Assembly: GCA_032718475.1 (NCBI GenBank)
Contig: JAUCBJ010000859.1
Location: 19,489 to 83,488, forward strand
Direction of reading: 5' to 3'
DNA from: Nemertoderma westbladi
Lineage: Eukaryota > Xenacoelomorpha > Nemertodermatida > Nemertodermatidae
Length of the DNA stretch: 64,000 nt
Shown: positions 23,059 to 34,547 of the stretch, in pieces
Layout: each line of letters starts with the position of its first letter
How positions within the stretch are numbered: position 1 is the stretch's first letter
The notes under the pieces: model-generated
Database searches by the model: none
The model's input: the letters and a program-made list of their open reading frames with translations, nothing else
Told to the model about the DNA's origin: nothing
Program-made: the position numbers and the translations under genes

Positions 23059-24600
23059 CCCCCCCCCCCCCTTAAGTTATGTAGTGACCACACTTAGGAG
23101 TTAGTCTGGCTCCAACATCAGCCATCACCTTGAAGTTAAACCGCAAGAGAAAGGAGCATATTGGTTGTTTGCAGTGTTTATTGTTCACTATGACATAAGT
23201 CATAGTAATCATAGTCACATACTTGCTCTATGCACTAAAATTGGGATGCTGAATTCAAATATAACCTCTAAAATATCTTAAAGTTGACACAAATATGATT
23301 TTCTTGGCAAATTTTTACTTCGTAATTTTTTTTCATTGAACATTGAATCTTTCGATTTAGAATACTCGCAGTATATTCTATATAAGAGCATATAATGTTA
23401 AATCATCTTAACCTGCCGAGGACCATTTTGGTCAAATTTACCCAAAATGAAGTTGACATGTACTGTACAAATTCAATATAATGATTGGGTTTACAATATT
23501 TCATGAATTCTCCTACTTTTTTATACTCTATCCAAATGTAACCGGGTAACAACTTTTACTTTAACACTTTTTTTAAATTTGACTTTTATTATTTAGGCAA
23601 CACCAAGGGCCGTTTGGGTCAAAATGACCCATTGTAGTTTTACTCATAAATAACAGTTTTGCAAAGTCGAATTCTGTAAACACATCAATTTTCCAAGTCA
23701 GGGCGATGTTAAACAACATTGAAAAGTCAATTCGTCTGTTTGTACAGTATGTCTGTTTGTATGTCGGTGCGTGTGTGTGTGTGTAATATGGAAACCTAGT
23801 ATCATCCATGAACCATATTTCCTGTATGGAACGTCTTCTAATTAGGCCTAGTCAGTGGTAATGTACAGTTAGGTTCAAACTGGTATACTTTAGTTCCTGT
23901 AACACATTATATTAAATTATTCATAACTCTCGTTTATTGTTTTGGTTACTTTCAACTCTCCTCTATAACCTTCTCCTTTACTAACCTGCCTGGTTATTGA
24001 GGCAGACTGACCAAATGGCTCGGTCCTAACGCTAACAGGCTGCCAGGACCTAATGCCACGGACCTAATGCTCCGGACCTAATGCTACCAGGTTGCCAGGA
24101 CCTAAAGCTACCAGAACTGGTGTCTGGCTATATTGCCGTAAATATACTGTATAATCAAGCTGTCTAGGCATACACCTACCGGCAACCTGTAGTCATTCTG
24201 TCATTAGCCTATAGGCCTATAAATTAATAAATTGGGCTAATATATAACAGTTGTGTGCAAAATGGAAACATTTTTGAGAATCTCTTTTGTGGGTAATATG
24301 TACAAAACGGCCTGGTTGCAATAGGTCCAAATCGGTATACTTTAGGCAGTTACTGAGTTAGGTCAGTAGCAGTAGATCCTGTAGTGTTTAGGTCCCGTAG
24401 CTTTAGTAGTAACATATTTATGATATATTTACTTCACTATTTATTTGGGAAACAAATAATATTATCTCTAGAATTCTTCTATACAAGTATATGTAAATGT
24501 ATATCAGATGGGAGTAAGGTGCTATCAGAGATTATCATTTGTCGCAGTTGTTTAGCCTTTTCAGCGCCACTCAAATGTTTTCTCATTGTTTAGGAATAAA
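23059..24600. other. Intron sequence with dispersed repeats
   Basis: 23072-23175 (GTGACCACACTTAGGAGTTA, then GGAGCAT, then GTTGTTTGCAGTGTT) matches 29795-29890. It is the natural continuation of the repeat into whose C run the LTR element jumped. Near 23611-23630 lies GGGTCAAAATGACCC, also seen as GGGTCAATTTGACCC at 29659. A short CT/GGACCTAATGC tandem lies near 24045-24110. No gene seen. Confidence 0.5.
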
Positions 24601-24813
24601 TATTCAATTAAAGTGGACTCGGTTTTTGTGTCACTCGCTTCGCTCGTTAATTTAATTTAATTTAATTGATATTCGTACGTATCAATAAACAATAAACATA
24701 GTACACGGTACGTAGACATATTATTAGTAAAGTAGCACAATATTAATGACGCAGGCCTATGTAATGAATAACTGACAGAACACGCAGTAAATGACACGGC
24801 ATCGAACAAATAA

Positions 24814-27367
24814 TTATAGGCAATAATATAAAGAATATTTAACTAACATAGTAATATAATTAAGGATATCAGTAATCTCATCAACATTAAAACCAGGTAT
24901 ATCAATATTGCTACAACGACAATTAATTAATTCCCTACACAATTCTAATTTCCATCTATCAGCTACATCAAAAGGAACGTAGTTCAACTTATTAACGTGC
25001 GTAACATTGATCGAGGTAATGAGAGGTATTTTACACAGATTTGCGATAGAACGTAAATTGCACCCACTTCGCGAACGACAATCATATAAAAATAATTTTG
25101 CTAAATAACGAATGCTTGATTTTTCAGACTGCACTAAACTGGTACAAAATCTTATAAAACGTGAATATAACATAATACTGGGGTGTTTAAACTGCATTAA
25201 ATTTTCTACAATATATCTATGTGATGTAAAAGGCAATCTGAAAATAATCCTAATATTAATATTCCATGAACTGTATATACGAGTACACGATGCAGAAAAA
25301 AGATCCCATAAATTACTACCGTAGAAGGATGTGCAATAAATACGCTGAATTTTACTCAAAACATACGGATCAGAAAAATAGAATTCTTGTCTAAGTGCAT
25401 TGAGCTTTCCTATAAATTTTCCCCGTTTTCGTATAATATCAGACTCCATTGTGTTCTGGAAATCTAACATGTTTCCTAGATGCAACGCCTCCCTGACCCA
25501 AGGAAGTGGTCTCCCGTTCAGCACTACTGACGCTGTGGGTTTAAACCACACTCTCCCAAAAGGAATGCATTTGGATTTGGATTTATCCGGATTCGGGTTT
25601 GTACTAAACACGAGATGGTTTTCGGTTGCGAACTCCTCGCATAACTTGACCATAAACCGTAGTCCCAATATGGAAGAGCATAAAAGCAACATGTTTGATT
25701 ACTATAGATCCATAGCAGGGTTCGTAAGAAAAAAGGAGAAAACCCCTTCTTAATAAGTTCTAGAAATAGCTTGCACCATTCAACCATATCGAAGGCTTTC
25801 GATAGATCGAGAAGACATCCAAATACAGGAGTTACGTCTGTTTTAGAGTTTTTTAGCCTATGTAGACCTTCACTGACCAAATCCGGAGTGATATGCGGGA
25901 AATCAGCTGAATCACATCCTTCGAGTTTATCGGTAATCTGCGATCTAACGAACTCTAAATCGGAATCACACGGTTGATTATATAGATCCGAATATATACT
26001 GGCGAATCGGTCGGCTATCGATTGTGGGTCTGTACAACCATCAATGGTCGAAGTCACAGTGTTCGTTAAGTTTCTTTATTTCTTTAAATATATCACTAGT
26101 ATTCCTTAAACACGCCTGTAGGAGTTTATCTCGACGCACATTATCTACTGAACGTTTGAGCAATCGGACGGCATAGTTATACTGCGCGCGAGACACCGGT
26201 CGCATGTGAAAAAGCTGACTATTTTGTGAAGCATTTGAACACCCCGCTGAGACCCACAAGGAATGCCATAGGATAGCTTCATCTCTAAATGGTTTAACTC
26301 GCTCCGACCAACCGGAAAGTTTAGGGCCATTATTAGTAGCACGGGGCTCACCATTATAATTATTATTTAAACTACTACAGCTGATATCAATGCATTCAAG
26401 AATATCTAAAACATATTTTTCAATAAACAGTCTATGAGTAAGGTCCGCACAAAAAATATTATCACATGTTATACAACCTGACTCAACCTCAATGTCATCC
26501 AATTTATTATGTAGATTGTTTACAAAGTCATGTTCCTGTTCAATAGTAGCTAGCTTAAATTTAATTTTACCCTGAGCTATAATTAACACGTGGTAAATCT
26601 ACACCACTATCTTTCAACTTCAAAAATATTGGGTCATGAAAAGATAAATTAGCACCAGAATGTACTACACCAGAATCAGTAACATTTTCTACCAATTTAC
26701 TCGAACTGAAAAAGTGATCTAAAATTGAATGAAAAGATGCCTGTTCTCTGTAGCACGTGTAAGTATAATCAATAGGATTAAAATCCCATAGACGTTCTAA
26801 TTTAAATTCCTGTAAAAATTGACTAATTACACGAACATGCATAGATACACGCGAAAAATCAGCATTGAAATCCCCTGCAAGTATAACATTACAAAGCTGC
26901 TCCGATAAAATAGTATGTTTGATATCATTGGTAAGAGTAAGCAAATCGTCTGATACATTAATGTTGTCCCGCGTATCTACTGGAAAATAACAATTAATTA
27001 TCACAAAAGGGTTAACATTGGGCAATTCAACTCGTACAGCTTGCAATCGGGGATTCGTAACGTTAATTCTAGATATATATTTAGACAAAGATGGCCTATA
27101 AATAAAGCAGAGTCCGCCGCTAGGCCTACCTGCAGATACTTCATTTACTGTGCTAGACTGCGCAGGTTGTATTAAACATTTAAATGCAGGGAAAGCTGCT
27201 GTAAACTTATAAGAATTATCAAGCAATAAGAAGTGCTCTTGAATACAGACAATATCGCTTCCAGCTAATAATACATTGATAAAGTCAAGTTTATCAGGTG
27301 ACAAACCAGTACTGTTATATGACGTCATACAAAATGCACCATTGTGTAGTGATTGTGAAGTATCCAT
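24814..27367 (-). pseudogene. LINE ORF2 (endonuclease and partial RT), broken
   Basis: The 5' part, 27367-26567, is an open AP-type endonuclease: TSYNSTGLS, IQEHFLL, LAGDFNADFS, SILDHFF and SFHDPIF. Three frameshifts follow (near 26580, 26050 and 25600). Reverse transcriptase is only partly left: motif A is present (LLDLSKAFDMVEW), but the stretch that should carry the palm ADD motif is missing between RTLLWIYSNQ and CEEFATENHL, so this is an internal deletion as well as frame decay. The C-terminal thumb region runs to 24814. ORF2 starts 40 bp after ORF1. Endonuclease would nick target DNA and RT would copy the RNA; this copy cannot. Confidence 0.8.
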
Positions 27368-27407
27368 TGTATAAAATATTTAAAAGAAAAATATATACCA
27401 AACTTTA

Positions 27408-29243
27408 CTAGTTACTGGAATTCGCGCTAGGAACCTGTGTATTATCTCGACCCCTGGGACCAACAATAGGAACCCGAGTATTATCTGAACCTCCAGAACC
27501 TGCATTCTCTGCATATGGAACCTGAGTATTATCTGGCCCACCGGAACCTGCATTAGGAACCCGAGTATTATGTGGCCCACCGGAACCTGCGTATGGAACC
27601 CTAGTATTATCTGGACCACCGTATCCTGCATATTTATTATCTGGACCACCGTATCCTGCATATCTATTATCTGGACCGCCGTATCCCGCATATCTAGCTG
27701 TATTATCTGGACTGCCGTATCCCGCATATCTAGCTGTATTATCTGGACCGCCGTATCCCGCATATCTAGCTCTATTATCTGGACCGCCGTATCCTGCATT
27801 AGGAACCCGATTATTATCTGGACCGCCGTATCCTGCATTAGGAACCCGATTATTATCTCGACCGCCGTATCCTGCTTTAGGAACCCGATTCTTATCTTGA
27901 CCGCCGTAACCTGGTGTAAAGCGGCTGTAATGCCACTCGCGAACACAAACCCCGGATGGCCACGTCTCTGGATCGAGCGCTTTCTTTAAATCAACCCGTT
28001 GAACAGCAATCTGAAAACCATTCGACGTCGACCACGATTCGTCGTGAGATTTCTTTTCTATATCTGCTTCTTTGATAGTAATCCCCATCTCAGCCAGATC
28101 CGCCACCATATCCGCCAGAGTTACCGAGATGTGAACGCGAAACACATATATATGTGCTGGGGCCGCACGAGTGTTTCGAGCGGTTCCCCCAGATGAACTA
28201 GCGGATCCTCCGCCCGTACCAATTACATGCTGCCGCTGCAGCCTCGGCTTCCGTTCGACGAGATTATAACCCTCATCATCTATTCGACGCCTCGGAGTTG
28301 GTATCTCTTTGACATCCTGTTGGTAATCGACTTGTCCACCACCATCCCCAGTAGACGCCTGCCGGGGGTGCTTAGTGCTTCCTTGACCTTGGCCACTGTA
28401 GCGCCCATCCAATACTGTGTACATATTTCTGGTCTTTACATCCGGGGATGGAGGATGACGCAATGGATAACGCCCTGGTGGGGCTGGAGAATATAACCTC
28501 TGCGCGAGCACTTTCGGACGAGTATCTTGTGACTCCCGTCCACGGATAACTGGACTACCCACTTGGTTAGGGGCTGACGCTTTGCTTATAGCCTCCCGAT
28601 ACGGGAAATAAATTGCTGGTCTGTTGTTTTGATCAATGCTACTTACCGGTAACGGTGGGAATTCCCGCCCTACCGATGGCGGATCTCTGAACCGAACCGG
28701 TATTTGTGACTCTGTCGATTTAGTCGACATCACAAGTTTCTCCAATGATTGCATTCTCTCGACTAAATCTTTCTGCAATGACCGTAAACCCTGGTCAAAT
28801 TTCTCCTCAAGACGTGACTGCTTAACTTGTAACCCCGTTTCTGACTGGATAATCAAGTTCGGTAGAGACAAGGCTTCCAATGCCTCAACTGCTATTACAG
28901 GCATGCTTCCATTCATATCCATTGCTCTTACTTTATCAAACATATCACTTACATTCGCCTTTGCCGCAGTGCGTCCCGCGGAATCCTGCCTCTCGATTGG
29001 ATCAAATCCACAATAATTAAACAGTTTGTCTTTCGCAAAAAGAATATCCGAGGGAGTGTACCGAGTTAAACACGATTCCTGTACCATTGCAGAACAGCTA
29101 GAGTATAAACCTTGGACTAGCAAAGCTAAACACCCATTCACGATGGTGATACCCGATCTGTCCTCTGGAGCAACATCCATGGCCCCCGACTGCGGCTGAG
29201 AGGCCAACGGGGAGCGCCTCCCTGCCGAATCAGGACCACTCAT
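27408..29243 (-). CDS. LINE ORF1 protein with Gly-Tyr-rich repeat tail
   Basis: Open for 611 codons from ATG 29243 (an upstream GTG would add three). Layout: an N-terminal region of unknown fold; a predicted coiled coil near residues 150-175 (SRLEEKFDQGLRSLQKDLVE); a Pro/Arg/Ser-rich linker; a compact domain near 375-450 (HIYVFRVHISVTLADMVADL, then PSGVCVREW) resembling the RRM-like domain of ORF1 proteins; then about 160 residues of tandem AGYGGPDN-type units. ORF1 proteins bind element RNA as oligomers. The tail is intrinsically disordered by composition (Gly, Tyr, Asn, Asp, Arg) and recalls low-complexity domains of FET-type RNA-binding proteins. It is intact while ORF2 is not. Confidence 0.8.
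   Translation of the reverse strand: MSGPDSAGRRSPLASQPQSGAMDVAPEDRSGITIVNGCLALLVQGLYSSCSAMVQESCLTRYTPSDILFAKDKLFNYCGFDPIERQDSAGRTAAKANVSDMFDKVRAMDMNGSMPVIAVEALEALSLPNLIIQSETGLQVKQSRLEEKFDQGLRSLQKDLVERMQSLEKLVMSTKSTESQIPVRFRDPPSVGREFPPLPVSSIDQNNRPAIYFPYREAISKASAPNQVGSPVIRGRESQDTRPKVLAQRLYSPAPPGRYPLRHPPSPDVKTRNMYTVLDGRYSGQGQGSTKHPRQASTGDGGGQVDYQQDVKEIPTPRRRIDDEGYNLVERKPRLQRQHVIGTGGGSASSSGGTARNTRAAPAHIYVFRVHISVTLADMVADLAEMGITIKEADIEKKSHDESWSTSNGFQIAVQRVDLKKALDPETWPSGVCVREWHYSRFTPGYGGQDKNRVPKAGYGGRDNNRVPNAGYGGPDNNRVPNAGYGGPDNRARYAGYGGPDNTARYAGYGSPDNTARYAGYGGPDNRYAGYGGPDNKYAGYGGPDNTRVPYAGSGGPHNTRVPNAGSGGPDNTQVPYAENAGSGGSDNTRVPIVGPRGRDNTQVPSANSSN
27425..27910. repeat. Coding minisatellite of ORF1
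   Basis: Tandem units of about 27-42 bp built on TATCTGGACCGCCGTATCC and encoding GYGGPDN plus a variable spacer (NRVP, NTARYA, RYA). Spacer length differs in multiples of three, so the frame is kept across about 17 units. Confidence 0.85.
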
Positions 29244-29252
29244 CCCTTGCAC

Positions 29253-29973
29253 AGTAGGCTAACACTTTCCTACCGGTATGCAGTTCAGCACTTTAAGCAG
29301 ATAAATTCAGTAATTGGCAATTGTATATTGGCAGTACGTCAGTACTGCACGTATATCAGTATACTCAATCCCAGTTTGATGTAAATAGTCTGAGTACTTA
29401 AGTAAATGATATTATGAAACTCATATTGATACGCACGCTTATTGTTCAGGTAGAGTTGTCAACATTTCTATGTACAGTTCATATCTGAACAAAATGAGAA
29501 ACCCTCGTTTCGTTGTGTCACTCGCTACGCTCGTTATTGAAACCAAATCGGATGTAAATAGCCTAAGTAACTTGCCCGTAAGTCGCAAATGAGTTTCCAC
29601 ACTGATAAAACCTCACTGTTTTTCATTTTGATTGATAATATTATCAATAATATACCGTGGGTCAATTTGACCCAAACGCTCCTGGATGTAACCTGAGGCA
29701 AACGGTCTTCAGCGGGTTAATGAGATTTGCTCTAACACCGCTCCCCCGCCCCCCCACCCCCCCCCCCCCCATTTCCGGGTTTAATAGCTTTAATTTATGG
29801 AGTGACCACACTTAGGAGTTACTCTGGCTCCACCATTGCCTTACATTTTAACCGCCGCGCAAGGGAAAGGAGCATTTTAGTTGTTTGCAGTGTTCCATAT
29901 ACACTGATATCGTTACTTATTTAACATTGTCAAAAATTATCAACATACCAATTTATATTTTTATATTTTCTAG
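29253..29973. other. Intron sequence before the last crystallin-like exon
   Basis: Holds the short palindrome GGGTCAATTTGACCC (29659), a C run at about 29745-29770, and the dispersed repeat 29795-29890 shared with 23072-23175. It ends in the splice acceptor TATATTTTCTAG. No gene seen. Confidence 0.5.
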
Positions 29974-30121
29974 TATTAATTACGCAGCACTATTGTACGA
30001 ATTTGACTGCGACACTATGAATGCTGACAATGAGTACGTATGCCTTTACGAAAATTTACATGACGCACAATTCGGCGCTGGAGATAAAATACAGTCAGTG
30101 GAGAGAGTCGACCAACCATAG
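29974..30121 (+). CDS. Beta/gamma-crystallin-like gene, last exon
   Basis: A 148-bp exon after a strong acceptor, ending in TAG at 30119. Its first base completes the AA left by exon 5636-5812, giving N in WKAYDN-INYAALL. That matches the family opening seen in exon 3950-4090 (LYDNGNFNG against AYDNINYAA). Near the end, GDKIQSVERV has the form of the family clamp motif, so this exon forms a final, probably weak, Greek-key pair. The linking intron of 24,161 bp is filled with mobile elements. An exact phase match and the YDN-x-N pattern support joining. Alternative: a separate gene's terminal exon. A cDNA would settle it. Confidence 0.6.
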
Positions 30122-30235
30122 TGATTAACAGATCACATCATGTACTACAACTATGAGAAATATACAATAATTATTTTGATGGAGTGGTGACATATTATTA
30201 TATTGTATTGTTTATTTTGGTTTGGACACATCGTC

Positions 30236-30241
30236 AATAAA
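30236..30241 (+). terminator. Polyadenylation signal AATAAA
   Basis: Canonical AATAAA 115 bp after the TAG of the last crystallin-like exon, followed by T/A-rich sequence. A fitting 3' end for that transcript. Confidence 0.5.
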
Positions 30242-30889
30242 TTATATCAGATATATAATATGATATAATATTTAATGTGGAAAAAATTATATCGTACTTA
30301 AGTTTCTTATATATAAAATATGATGTTATCATATTAAATAATGTGGCATTTCATAGTGATCAATTCTTGTTTGTGATACGAGTTCACATAAATTTTGAAA
30401 GTACTTCCTTACTCAACGCTCCACAGAGCTGTTCTCGCCTGGATTAAAACATGAAACGCAAAACTGAAATTCAACAATCCTTGCAATTAGTCATACATGA
30501 AAAAATTTATTTGCAAACCTTAGACCATTATATTTAGACTTACTATACTGTATTATTTTTGTTTTAAATAATTTATTGTCAAGAAGGTACTTTAAGTAAC
30601 GTGTGAACCACTAGTGTAGGTTGTTGATTATATTTTTTCCATGTCACGCTATTTATTTTATTGGTATTTAGGTAGTAATTACCATTGTTAATTAATTTAA
30701 TTATATATATTATTTAAACCTATTTGGCCCGGGGGGTCATTTTAGAAATTGTTTTGTAATTTATCTGTATCTTTGAGTCAGGTTTGTGGGAAAACCAAGA
30801 TTTTGTGAATTTTCTAACATTTAATGGGCTATCCAACAGAGCAAACGCCATTTACATGGCGATGTTACTTTTCGTGCTGTGGACCGTTT

Positions 30890-31912
30890 GTTTCTGGCAC
30901 CCATCTCCAGTATTTTTCGTGTTGAAATTTTCAAAAAAAATTATCGTTCACTAAAATTAATTTTTTTTGCGGTATTTAAAGGTTTTTTAGGATTCTGATC
31001 ACGATTGTAGAACTCAAATATAACATTCGAAAATTTGGTAATTTTGAATGTGCCCTATGGGACGAAAAATACAAGTAGTGTGCAAATATGATGATGAAAA
31101 ATGATGAAAAATAACCACAAATCAAATTGATTTTATGACCATATAGTTTTTTTGGGATGTGGATCACGAATATGACACTGAAATATATCTTACATTGTTG
31201 ATGAGGGAATTTTTGGATATGTGACAAGGTGCGGCACGAAAAATACAAGTAGCACAAATTTGATGATCAAATATCATTACCAAATTACCCTGATTATTTA
31301 GACATTTTGGGTGTTCTGGGACGCTGATCACGAATATGACACTAAAAAATATCGTATTATCCAACCAAATTCGATATTTGCCGGATGAAATTTTGTGCTT
31401 CTTGTATTTTTCGTCCCCCAGACAAGCACCAAAACAGATAGTTGCGTTACTGTACCACGACTATTTAATCGTACATTGACCAGTACAGCTTCAGAATTAC
31501 CAAAACAAAGGCAACATTTTACAATTTATAATTTTGTGTTACTTGTGGCACCAAAATTGGGTCTGCATTACCAAAAATATTTATAGCTAGTTTCATCGTG
31601 ATCAGGGACCTCTAGAACATTTTTTTTATTTTGACATTTTTTTACTTGTACTTATATTTGTTCTGGGGGACCAAAATTGCACCAAAAATTATTGTTGCAT
31701 TGCCAGAAAATATTTTTAACAAGTTTTAGAGTGTTCAGCGACCTCGAAAACCCTTATACCATCAAAATTGTAATTTTAAACGAAACGAAACTAAAAATAA
31801 TTTTTGATCTAAAAAATTTCTAAAATGACCCCCCCCCCCCCCCCCCCCCCTCCCCCCCGGGGGTGGGGGGGCAATTACGTTGAAAAATACGGGCCAGATA
31901 GGGTTAATGGGA
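30890..31912. repeat. Dispersed repeat, copy 2, ending in poly-C
   Basis: Parallel to 2266-3243: CCCATCTCCAGTATTTTTCGTG, repeated GATCACGAATATGACACT units, CGTATTATCCAACCAAATTCG, an end in AAAATGACC plus about 30 C, then a G-rich stretch and CCAGATAGGGTTAA. The C run followed by GGGGGTGGGGGGG could pair into a hairpin. No ORF. Confidence 0.65.
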
Positions 31913-33643
31913 CTATTGCCCAAAATCTTTTTTTTATTTATAATTATTATTCTGAAACTTTAACAAAATGATCTGTGATCTTTTACTTTGAACTATCGGT
32001 ATTTTTTCAAAAGTTGTATATTTAAAAGTAATTTTCGGGCTTTTTTATGTAATATATCTATCTCATATAGAAAGATGTGTAATACCACCTTGGTTGAAGT
32101 TATCGGTCCAAAAGTTTTGCACCATGGACATGTAGGTGATCTTTTATGACAACTTCAGAACAAAATTGTTGTTTTTGAAGAATTTATAGGGGGTCCTTAG
32201 TATTTTCGGACTATATTTTGAGGATCATATATTTTGAGATAGACAAAGGGTTGCAGTTACAATATCGATTCTAGAACATCCAAATGGCCATGTTTTACAA
32301 ATGAAATACTCATGATTTTAGCCATAAAACTGTTAAATATTTTGGTTTCTCTTTGATGAAAATTGAATGAAAAATAAAAAGTAGAAAAATGAAAAATTTA
32401 GGAATCTACAAACTGAGAAAATGAATATTAGCTTTAAATTCTGTTGTTGAAAAGTGCTGTTTTAGTGATGAAAAAAATCATTCCATGATGAAAACCGATG
32501 TCACCACATGAAAGCCTCTCCACTATGACACTACAAAAATAGATGAAAAAATTATTTATTTTTAATTTAAAAAATTTTCGAGAATTTCACTTTCATTATT
32601 AATAATTAATTCAGCCATTATGCAGTTAATTATCAAGTACTTCTCAGCTCAATATTGAGCTCGATATTTATTGCAAATCTGTGTATATTAACTGTATCTA
32701 TGTATCTATGTATAATGTAGAGTATCATTCAAACTGTAATAATGTTCTTATCACAATCAATCAATAATATAGCACAATTCACAATGCACTGTCGTGTATA
32801 GATTTCATTATATGTGCACTAAATAATAATCTATTAAAACTGAACCATCATGTTCTAAGAAGTACTATTTTTTTTATTGCAAATATAACTAACCATTTGT
32901 AATTCGTTATATTATATATCCAGATAGGGAGGGAACTGGTCGCAATAAAAATTCAACCCTCTCCAAGGAAAATTCGACGCAAATAACCGCTGATTGCACT
33001 CAAAAATAAAACTGTAGCCTGTTCTATTGTGTTTAGTTTCTTATTTTGGTTAAGATAACGTGCCACTGTAACCTGATCCTTTCCCTAAATTTAGAATTTA
33101 ATATTGAGGCGGGATATTAATTCGCCAAGACGGGATTTGCGTCCAGTTTCCAACCCTGTCGCTATATATCACTAATAACGTTGGATAGGATGGTGTACTG
33201 TATACACACACGTACCGTTCATATCACTACGTGATAGGCGAATATTGAGCCAGACTAAGCCCAATTTCGTTGAGAATATTGTTATTAATGAACTTTATTT
33301 ACAGATGTTAGTATAACTGGTTGTCACTACTACTGAGAACGAAAGCAATAAATAATAAATAGACTTTAGACTTTACAGTAATAGGGGGAGAGGAATTCAA
33401 TAAATAATCGATGTTTGTCCTACAGAAGTTTCATACCCACCCCATTAGGCGGATTGTCTGGCTGTCCGTCATACATTGTGACGGTCAGATTCATAGACAG
33501 AGATACTCCACGATTACTCTAAAATTAAATTATATATCTCTAGTAAAGCCGTTTTCAGATTTGAAATACTCATTAAATTCTACTCTATAAATGAAATAAA
33601 ATATCAAATATACAGTATGAAACTTTGACCCTAGGGTGGCTAC
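31913..33643. other. Intergenic sequence, no gene seen
   Basis: AT-rich. The only structured pieces are a perfect palindrome AGCTCAATATTGAGCT near 32647 and a block near 33035-33085 (GATCCTTTCCCT context) that recurs inverted at about 61190-61245 and again near 63900-63960. No coding evidence. Confidence 0.5.
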
Positions 33644-33649
33644 CTCCTT
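33644..33649. repeat. Target-site duplication, left (ctcctt)
   Basis: Six bases directly before the AGT terminus, repeated exactly at 52128-52133 after the other terminus. Confidence 0.9.
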
Positions 33650-33964
33650 AGTAGTATACATTACATGGCCCCTCAACCAAGGTCACCCGTAGTCCATCAT
33701 TACCATCCATTTCTGGTACTGCAGCCAATCAGAAGCCACCATTTCAACCTTTTGCAGTGGTCGTTATTATTTCAACCAATCAGATGTCAGCATTTCATCC
33801 GTAACCATGGTAACTTCTCAAGTTCCCGCTTATTCCGCTAGAGGCGTTATTAGTCACCCAACGCTAGTACTGCATCCAATCACCAACCTTTATTTTACAG
33901 GTGTTCGGGTGTCTACACTTAGCATCAGGTAACTTCTATTATTTTTCAAATCGCAATTTTTCAC
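33650..33964 (+). repeat. Polinton left terminal inverted repeat
   Basis: About 315 bp, inverted copy of 51813-52127. I see only an A/G difference near position 26 and one near the inner edge. It contains three CCAATCA boxes at 33725, 33776 and 33876. In protein-primed replication such ends act as origins, with the terminal protein covalently bound at the tip (family knowledge). Confidence 0.95.
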
Positions 33965-34547
33965 CAACCATTGCATATTCATCTTCACATAGCCTAACCT
34001 CACGATGCATGGCTAGCCCCCATCCCATTGCTACTCAATCCACAGCTGTTACCCACTCAACCAACCAATCAACAGCGATGTTTGCCTAACCCTACGGTTA
34101 TTCACCTTTTCACCACGTTACCGCCACTGCCACGTTACCACCACCACTGTATACTGTATATGGTGACGACGTGGCCACCAACTATGTGCATCATGCATAT
34201 ATTATATTATATCGATTGCCAACTCCACGACAACCGTCGCCAAACCAACAAACCAACCACTCAGTATGATACATGAGATTCCGTCACGTTCCAGCTATGC
34301 GTATACGAGTATTAGTGATTATTATTACGCAATAATTTTTTTTGATTATCCAGTAGTTCCCTACCGGCTAATCAACCAATCAATAAACCGAATTTAGGCT
34401 ATTTTTCAGTTGAAGACCTGTATTATTTTTGAAAATATCTTATATATAATCTCTTGCTTTAATCGCAATTAATCATTTGTATGTAATGGTTTTAGTTTAA
34501 AAAGTTTTTACTTTGTTTGTTTGATTTACAATAAAATTAATTAGATA
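33965..34547 (+). promoter_or_regulatory. Left subterminal region upstream of the first gene
   Basis: 583 bp without an ORF I accept. It has further CCAATCA boxes near 34057 and 34375 and a TATATATAAT stretch near 34440, about 105 bp before the first ATG. Likely holds the promoter of the plus gene block; no transcript evidence. Confidence 0.4.

Noticed and set aside
27570-27989. Open frame on the plus strand, 139 codons, rich in Ile, Trp, Thr
   Set aside because: It is the opposite strand of the ORF1 minisatellite; the repeat keeps all frames open. No start context or motif.
33901-34276. Short open frames at the left Polinton end
   Set aside because: They lie in the TIR and subterminal region, are rich in Pro, Thr and His from simple sequence, and the mirrored end does not conserve them beyond the TIR.
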